From assembly GCA_033964015.1 (NCBI GenBank), contig CM066924.1:25283280-25347279 (forward strand): a stretch of DNA of 64,000 nucleotides, given 5' to 3'. The stretch is from Scolanthus callimorphus (lineage: Eukaryota; Cnidaria; Anthozoa; Actiniaria; Edwardsiidae). The notes under the pieces are model-generated. The model was given only the letters and a program-made list of their open reading frames with translations. It was not told the origin of the DNA and did not search any database. The translations under genes and the position numbers were made by a program. Shown piece by piece: positions 60,301 to 64,000 of the stretch (position 1 is the first letter of the stretch; each line of letters begins with the position of its first letter).

Positions 60301-63300
60301 CCAATGTAGCCCGATCTGATTTAGATTGGATCATTGCCCATATTAGAGAATATAACGGAAAGTCGTTCAAACCGCCTCCAATTACACAAACGATTGAATC
60401 AGACGCCAGTAATCTGGGATGGGGCGCACATTACGGTGGCGAATACACCGGCGGTCATTGGTCTGTTAACGAATCAGCAAATCATATTAATTATCTTGAA
60501 TTGCTGGCTGCGTCCCTAGCCTTGAAATGCTTTGCACGTAACAACGCTCGCGTTTGTCTTAAAACCGACAATACTACTGTCGTTGGCTATATTAATAAAA
60601 TGGGGGGTATGGCATCACCTACGCTTAATGCCCTCACAAGAGACATATGGTTTTGGTGCCTCAAACGCAATATCGTTGTAACCGCTGTGCATATTCCTGG
60701 CGAGAATAATATTCATGCCGATTATTACTCTCGGAACTTTAATGATAGGATCGAGTGGAGCCTGAACCCGACTGTATATCAGTGGGCCACCCAACGGCTA
60801 CTTATAAACCCCACCCTAGATCTTTTTGCAACACGTTTGAATAGTAAGTGCGAACGTTTTGTTTCTTGGCAACCCGACCCAGAGGCAGTAGCCACAGACG
60901 CTTTTACGTTGTCTTGGAGTGATGGTATTTATTATGCTTTCCCTCCATTCAGTCTCATACCAAAGGTACTATCAAAGGTCCAACAAGACCAAGCTTGCAT
61001 AATGTTGATAGCCCCTGTTTGGACTACGCAGGTGTGGTTCCCGACAGTCTTGAGCCTTCTAGTGGAACGGCCTCTACTCTTGCCGAGGTGGGACAACATT
61101 TTAACTCTACCCCACAACAGTGCTCGACACCCTCTCCGCGAAAAGATGCAGCTAGCCGCCTGGCTTGTATCAGGAAAGGACTCAAAGATCGAGGAGTTTC
61201 AGAAGGGGCTTCCGAAATCATCCTCAAATCGTGGACTGAAGGTACTCAAAAGCAATACAACCGTCCGTGGGCCAAATGGGTTGGCTGGTGTAACAAATTC
61301 AAGGCTGATCCTCTTCAGGCGCCTGTGACCCTATTTATTGACTTTTTACTGGACACTTTCCAGGAAGGCAAAGCGTATAGTACAGTCAATACATATAGAT
61401 CAGCAGTTTCAATTACAATTAAGTCGGTCACAGGTCGGGATCTAGCTACAGATCATCTCGTATCAAGATTTATGAGGGGACTTTACGTCTCAAAGCCTCC
61501 CCTTCCACGATACACTCATACTTGGGACGTTGCCATGGTTACCAAGTATCTCAGGACTTTGTTTCCTTTAGAATCAATTTCACTTAAAGACTTGAGTTGT
61601 AAGATAGTTACACTCATTGCCCTTGGCTTCAGCACAAAGAGGCCAGACACTACAAGTGCTTGATATTGATCACATGTGCATTGAAAATGATAAAGTTGTC
61701 TTTGTTGTTAATAATCGATTGAAAACATCTAGACCCGGGAACCATTCTATTAAAGTTGTGGTTCCAGAGATGATAAATGATAGGGCAATCTGCCCTCGAA
61801 CACATTTGATAGAATATATTAAGAGGACGGAGAACCTCCGTGGCGATACTAAACAATTATTTGTCTCGTATTGTAAGCCCCATAAAGGCATTTCCACCAG
61901 CACTTTAGCGAGGTGGGTAAAGTCCACGCTCGAAAAATCTGGTATTGATGTAAATGTTTTTAAAGCCCATAGCACAAGATCAGCAGCCACTTCAAAGGCG
62001 TTTCTTAGTGGTGCCTCTATAAAGGATATTTTGGCTTTAGCCAATTGGTCAAATGAGAGAACTTTCTCTAAGTTTTATAAAAGGGAAATTCCTCATGGTT
62101 CCTCTATGGGCGAAATAATTTTGTTGTGATAATACAAGTAAATAAAATATCACTTCTACACTTTTTGTCACATTGCTTTGAATAGCGCATTATGACGTCA
62201 TAATGCGGAGTATGGATGAGGAGAATTTTAAATTAAACAAGAGGTACACTTACCTTGCAGGATAATTGTAATTCTCCGAGTCCATACGAAGCAATTATGA
62301 CGTCGGTCCCACCCTTGATGGGCCCACCCTTTATGAATGTGCCAAAAGGTATGTTATTTTTATTCTTCGCTTTGTTTACTGTGTGCACTCAAAGAAAGAG
62401 GACGATTCCTGCCAACGGTGGTGTTTTATACGAGTATCTGATTTACATAACAATTGACTTTAAAGAGTGGTCTGCTGCGCATGCGCGATAAGGGATCGCA
62501 TTATGACGTCATAATTGCTTCGTATGGACTCGGAGAATTACAATTATCCTGCAAGGTAAGTGTACCTCTTGTTTAATTTAAAATTTTAGTTCATGTAATC
62601 AGAACACATCGGTGAGCGGCACAAGTGAAGTCGTCAAAGATTGCCAGCTTCCCGTTGAAAACCTTGTCAAATATTTACAGCAGAACCTAACCTTCACCAA
62701 GCCGGTAAGGAAACTTTAAACGTCCTTCTCCTCCTACACACATTCCAAACAGACGAACCATCTCATCTGTGCCGGATCCACATGAAGCTCGCCCAGCATC
62801 ATGCGCGAAGATCCCGTTGCCCGCGGGGGATCCCCGGGTCATCCCGCAAATGCGTGAATTTTCGCAGACGAAACGAGACTGAACTCCTAACACTCATTCT
62901 CATCACATTGACAGGTATTTCCTAATCTGTTCCAACTCTTCGTGCGTGCTTCTGTCTTCTAGGTCCTCCAGTACTTCGCAAGTTTGGTTATGGAGTCAGT
63001 AACTTGACTTATTATGTAGAGTACGGAGACAAGAAGTTGGTCTTGCGCATGGAACCTCCGCCAGTAAGATTTCATGTTGATATGTTTACCTTTAAGATAA
63101 AACCTTCAAACTGACACATGCTCGGGAACCACAAAGTGCACCGCGGCAAGTAGGAGAAGTTCCCCTGGGCGGGGAAGGCAGGCAAGACAGAACGCGCATG
63201 CGCCTTGTTACCGCGCCGAGAGTCCATTACTAAGGGAATAATCTTGTACTAGTTTGTTCCCATCAGCCTTGGTTATTTTCCCGCTTGCCGAGAACTACAC

Positions 63301-63859
63301 TAGAACTACACAGGGGCCACAGGGAATTTCTGCAGAAACCCATGGAAAAGCTAAATTTCCCATGGTAGAAGAATTGTAAGTGTTCGGATTTTCCATGGTT
63401 ATCCATGTGAATTCCGATCACTACCCATGCGTGTGCCTTGGGAAATTCAGCTTTTCCCATGGATGGGTTTCTGCAGAATTTCCCTGTGGGCGTAGCCTGC
63501 ATCTGGGAAACTGAGTGTTATAACATGTAAAGAGTGAGAATGAACACTAACTATACACACATCGGCATAAGTCTGGCCTAGACGGAACGCTAGCACAGTC
63601 TATTACCCGTGCAGTTCGGCAACCATGTACAGCTGTTTCGTCCTTGTTAGGACTCATCAGCATGGCATAGCCGGTGTTTGCCTCAGTAAACTTCATTGGC
63701 AAACAACTGCAGAGGCGACTTCGAAAATCGAAGTGCTTTAAACCACAGCAAAGACCCATGTGGGATGGTGGTTGTAATTTTGCACTGTCTTTTTTTTTAA
63801 TCTTCGTTTCAGAAATCGCAAATCATTCCGTTTGGCCACGGCATGAAACACGAGTACAG
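57345..63859 (+). CDS. ACAD10/11-like gene, 5' exons only (continues past the window)
   Basis: Exons seen: 62603-62704, 62963-63063 and 63813-63859. They read LPVENLVKYLQQNL, then RKFGYGVSNLTYYVEYGDKK with LVLRMEPPP, then KSQIIPFGHGMKHEYR. This is the start of the aminoglycoside-phosphotransferase-like kinase fold found at the N-terminus of ACAD11 and within ACAD10, where a (F/Y)xxGxSNxTY strand and a VLRxxPPG...HxxxxEYR block are typical. A possible first exon, ATGGCGTCTAAAGATAG at 57345-57361, precedes the DIRS insertion; its phase does not fit the 62603 acceptor but would fit a weaker one at 62626, so it is tentative. The join 62704/62963 needs one extra base, probably a G lost at the donor. 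The acyl-CoA dehydrogenase part, if present, is outside the window. Confidence 0.6.
57841..57983. repeat. DIRS left inverted terminal repeat
   Basis: 57868-57983 is mirrored at 62397-62510: cgcgcatgcgcagcagacca and the aaaacaccaccgttggcagg block occur inverted on the right. The first 44 bases are mirrored in the internal complementary region. A gacgtcataatgcg CRE-like motif near 57868 could serve transcription. Confidence 0.88.
58147..59301 (+). CDS. DIRS gag-like ORF1
   Basis: Putative nucleocapsid/gag-like protein of the DIRS element, about 384 residues from the ATG at 58147; an in-frame CTG-type start lies 12 bases earlier. A Ser/Asp/Glu-rich N-terminal third (SESDSDSSNEGDNASNSDSD) precedes a helical middle section (KVSDELATRVNDSF ... 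LLCVPKVNEALW). The C-terminus is basic (RPSRRGRFRPSF, Asn/Ser-rich), suited to nucleic-acid binding. No zinc knuckle is seen. It is intact and separated by 11 bases from the RT frame. Confidence 0.75.
   Translation: MGSPARDANEELEREELLLADGTEPESSEFSQNQLRALYHGLQLDRLSASVAEISEMFSSFKNASDKPKVSESGTVSGSKRPASSESLTQPSKKPRNKKSEQSISAEAGVSFDPAASESDSDSSNEGDNASNSDSDVEPCSIFDEMLNYGPKVSDELATRVNDSFTKKPIEDKMKALIDKYKTPENCTLLCVPKVNEALWNDLERPAKSRDLALQEVQKCMLNAARPLIEAIQTTKQSRKNKTHVDTKYLLECLRIALTCLGNASYQASMKRRDFLKPELSKNFRSLCSSSLPLTKYLFGDDLSKQVDDIAKANKITSKVITKKQNQASRSSRKQGSRNVNKSNDSFLRDRPSRRGRFRPSFNNRASNSNQTNKSYNQDVKDKQ
59313..61328 (+). CDS. DIRS reverse transcriptase - RNase H
   Basis: An intact 671-codon frame. RT: NIFLVPKKTGDLRPVINLKP, DYLASIDLKDAYFSIPIH, CMPFGYSLAPRAFTK and the catalytic box SYYIDDTLVV. 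RNase H: TIESDASNLGWGAHYGG, NHINYLELLAASLALK and KTDNTTVVGYINKMGG, with the catalytic D-E-D order. A downstream segment (NPTLDLFATRLNSKCERF) is shared by DIRS elements. The frame overlaps the start of the recombinase frame by about 330 bases, as is usual in this group. It synthesises the element DNA from the RNA template. The first ATG may be internal to the true start; translation could also follow ORF1 by reinitiation. Confidence 0.92.
   Translation: MSSVSKLTMHFANWCQITRDPWILQSVQGYRLEFDSNPQQTKLPMAPKFSDEQAHAIDLEVSKLQEKGAIVHTRHSRGEFLSNIFLVPKKTGDLRPVINLKPLNQFVCTKKFKMETISFAVELINPGDYLASIDLKDAYFSIPIHNSDRKYLRFVWRDQLLEFVCMPFGYSLAPRAFTKILKPAYSQLRMNGVKVSYYIDDTLVVAPSEKACKQSIKTVIDLLQSLGFTINLAKSRLRPVNEITYLGFIVDSRLMTLSLPDDKIVRIVEACIKLRNVNTASIRQVAEVTGLLVSAFPAVRYLQLFYRSVEACKSTDISLGASYEDFVNITNVARSDLDWIIAHIREYNGKSFKPPPITQTIESDASNLGWGAHYGGEYTGGHWSVNESANHINYLELLAASLALKCFARNNARVCLKTDNTTVVGYINKMGGMASPTLNALTRDIWFWCLKRNIVVTAVHIPGENNIHADYYSRNFNDRIEWSLNPTVYQWATQRLLINPTLDLFATRLNSKCERFVSWQPDPEAVATDAFTLSWSDGIYYAFPPFSLIPKVLSKVQQDQACIMLIAPVWTTQVWFPTVLSLLVERPLLLPRWDNILTLPHNSARHPLREKMQLAAWLVSGKDSKIEEFQKGLPKSSSNRGLKVLKSNTTVRGPNGLAGVTNSRLILFRRL
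60995..62129 (+). pseudogene. DIRS tyrosine recombinase, split by one frameshift
   Basis: The N-terminal SAM-like core-binding part (SWTEGTQKQYNRPWAKWVGW, LFIDFLLDTFQEGKAYSTVN) runs to about 61620. The catalytic domain continues in the next frame: Arg I in SAQRGQTLQVLDI, the HSTRSAATSKAF box (H and Arg II), and the nucleophile Tyr in NERTFSKFYKREI. One extra base near 61621-61626 (ccttgg) separates the halves. All catalytic residues are present, so the break is either recent or a sequencing error. The recombinase would integrate the circular DNA form. Confidence 0.88.
62185..62304. repeat. DIRS internal complementary region
   Basis: 62185-62226 is the inverse of the left end (57841-57884), and the rest is the inverse of the right end (to 62585), joined at gaggagaatttta. 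This composite templates circle closure in the DIRS replication model. Confidence 0.9.
62397..62585. repeat. DIRS right inverted terminal repeat and end
   Basis: 62397-62510 mirrors 57868-57983. The final 75 bases (from ataattgcttcgtatggact) are unique to the right end and mirrored in the internal complementary region. The tip is placed at ...taatttaaaatt from the internal junction. Confidence 0.88.
63316..63490. mobile_element. Palindromic MITE in the ACAD-like gene
   Basis: Ends gccacagggaatttctgcag then aaacccatgg, mirrored by ccatggatgggtttctgcag then aatttccctgtggg. Arms of about 60 bases with a short loop, in the intron between 63063 and 63813. Confidence 0.85.
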
Positions 63860-64000
63860 GTGGGTAGTTAACGGTCATTAACGGCCATTAACTGTCTTTA
63901 TACTCCCCTCTCATTGACTTGCAGATTTTGCCGCTATTTTTCTATCTGATAACGGAGATCGGCTCCATAATCGTCTAAAATAGAAGCTTGTATTCATCAT

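Larger units (their letters stand above)
57841..62585 (+). mobile_element. Complete DIRS-type tyrosine-recombinase retrotransposon
   Basis: About 4.75 kb with gag-like, RT-RNase H and tyrosine recombinase frames between inverted terminal repeats, and an internal complementary region that is the inverse of the two outer ends joined. Integration by a circular intermediate and a tyrosine recombinase explains the absence of an evident target duplication. No integrase or protease is present. It lies upstream of the first certain exon of the ACAD10/11-like gene, probably in intron 1. Confidence 0.92.

Overview
The window looks like nuclear DNA of an intron-rich invertebrate animal. An anthozoan cnidarian is my best guess, inferred from gene content, compact promoters and very dense palindromic MITEs; I could not test it by search. 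No rRNA, tRNA, CRISPR or prokaryote-style operon is seen. Genes were assembled by hand from splice-site logic and remembered family alignments.

Layout, left to right: SNAPC3 (minus, 1048-6405, 11 exons including 16-nt and 39-nt microexons); a BTBD1/2-type BTB-BACK-PHR protein (plus, 6713-8735), head-to-head with SNAPC3; TMEM53 (minus, 10160-17939), whose single intron is occupied by a 5.8-kb inverted Penelope-like element (PLE) composite with a 15-bp target-site duplication; a large ZSWIM-family SWIM zinc-finger gene (plus, 20235-34451, about 18 exons); UBAP1 (minus, 37508-41330), head-to-head with a tetraspanin (plus, 41792-46175); a TRIM protein (minus, 47070-50662); a Bcl-2 family protein (minus, 52190-54114); a complete DIRS-type tyrosine-recombinase retrotransposon (57841-62585); and the 5' exons of an ACAD10/11-like gene (plus, to 63859, running off the window). 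The neighbouring genes share no pathway; this is an ordinary animal gene neighbourhood.

The interesting material is mostly in the mobile and repetitive layer. The PLE encodes a 2A-like motif (DIHPNPGP) after a hydrophobic N-terminus, carries three candidate hammerhead ribozyme cores, and inserted as one inverted-junction unit. The DIRS element has its full inverted terminal repeats and internal complementary region. Two ZSWIM introns hold tandem arrays that repeat the exon's own splice donor or splice acceptor. More than a dozen distinct hairpin or TIR elements sit in introns.

A technical pattern matters to any user: SNAPC3, BTBD, ZSWIM (three times), UBAP1, the tetraspanin, the ACAD-like gene, the PLE and the DIRS recombinase each show a single-base reading-frame break inside otherwise conserved sequence. 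The spread over unrelated genes points to residual base-level errors in the assembly rather than gene death.
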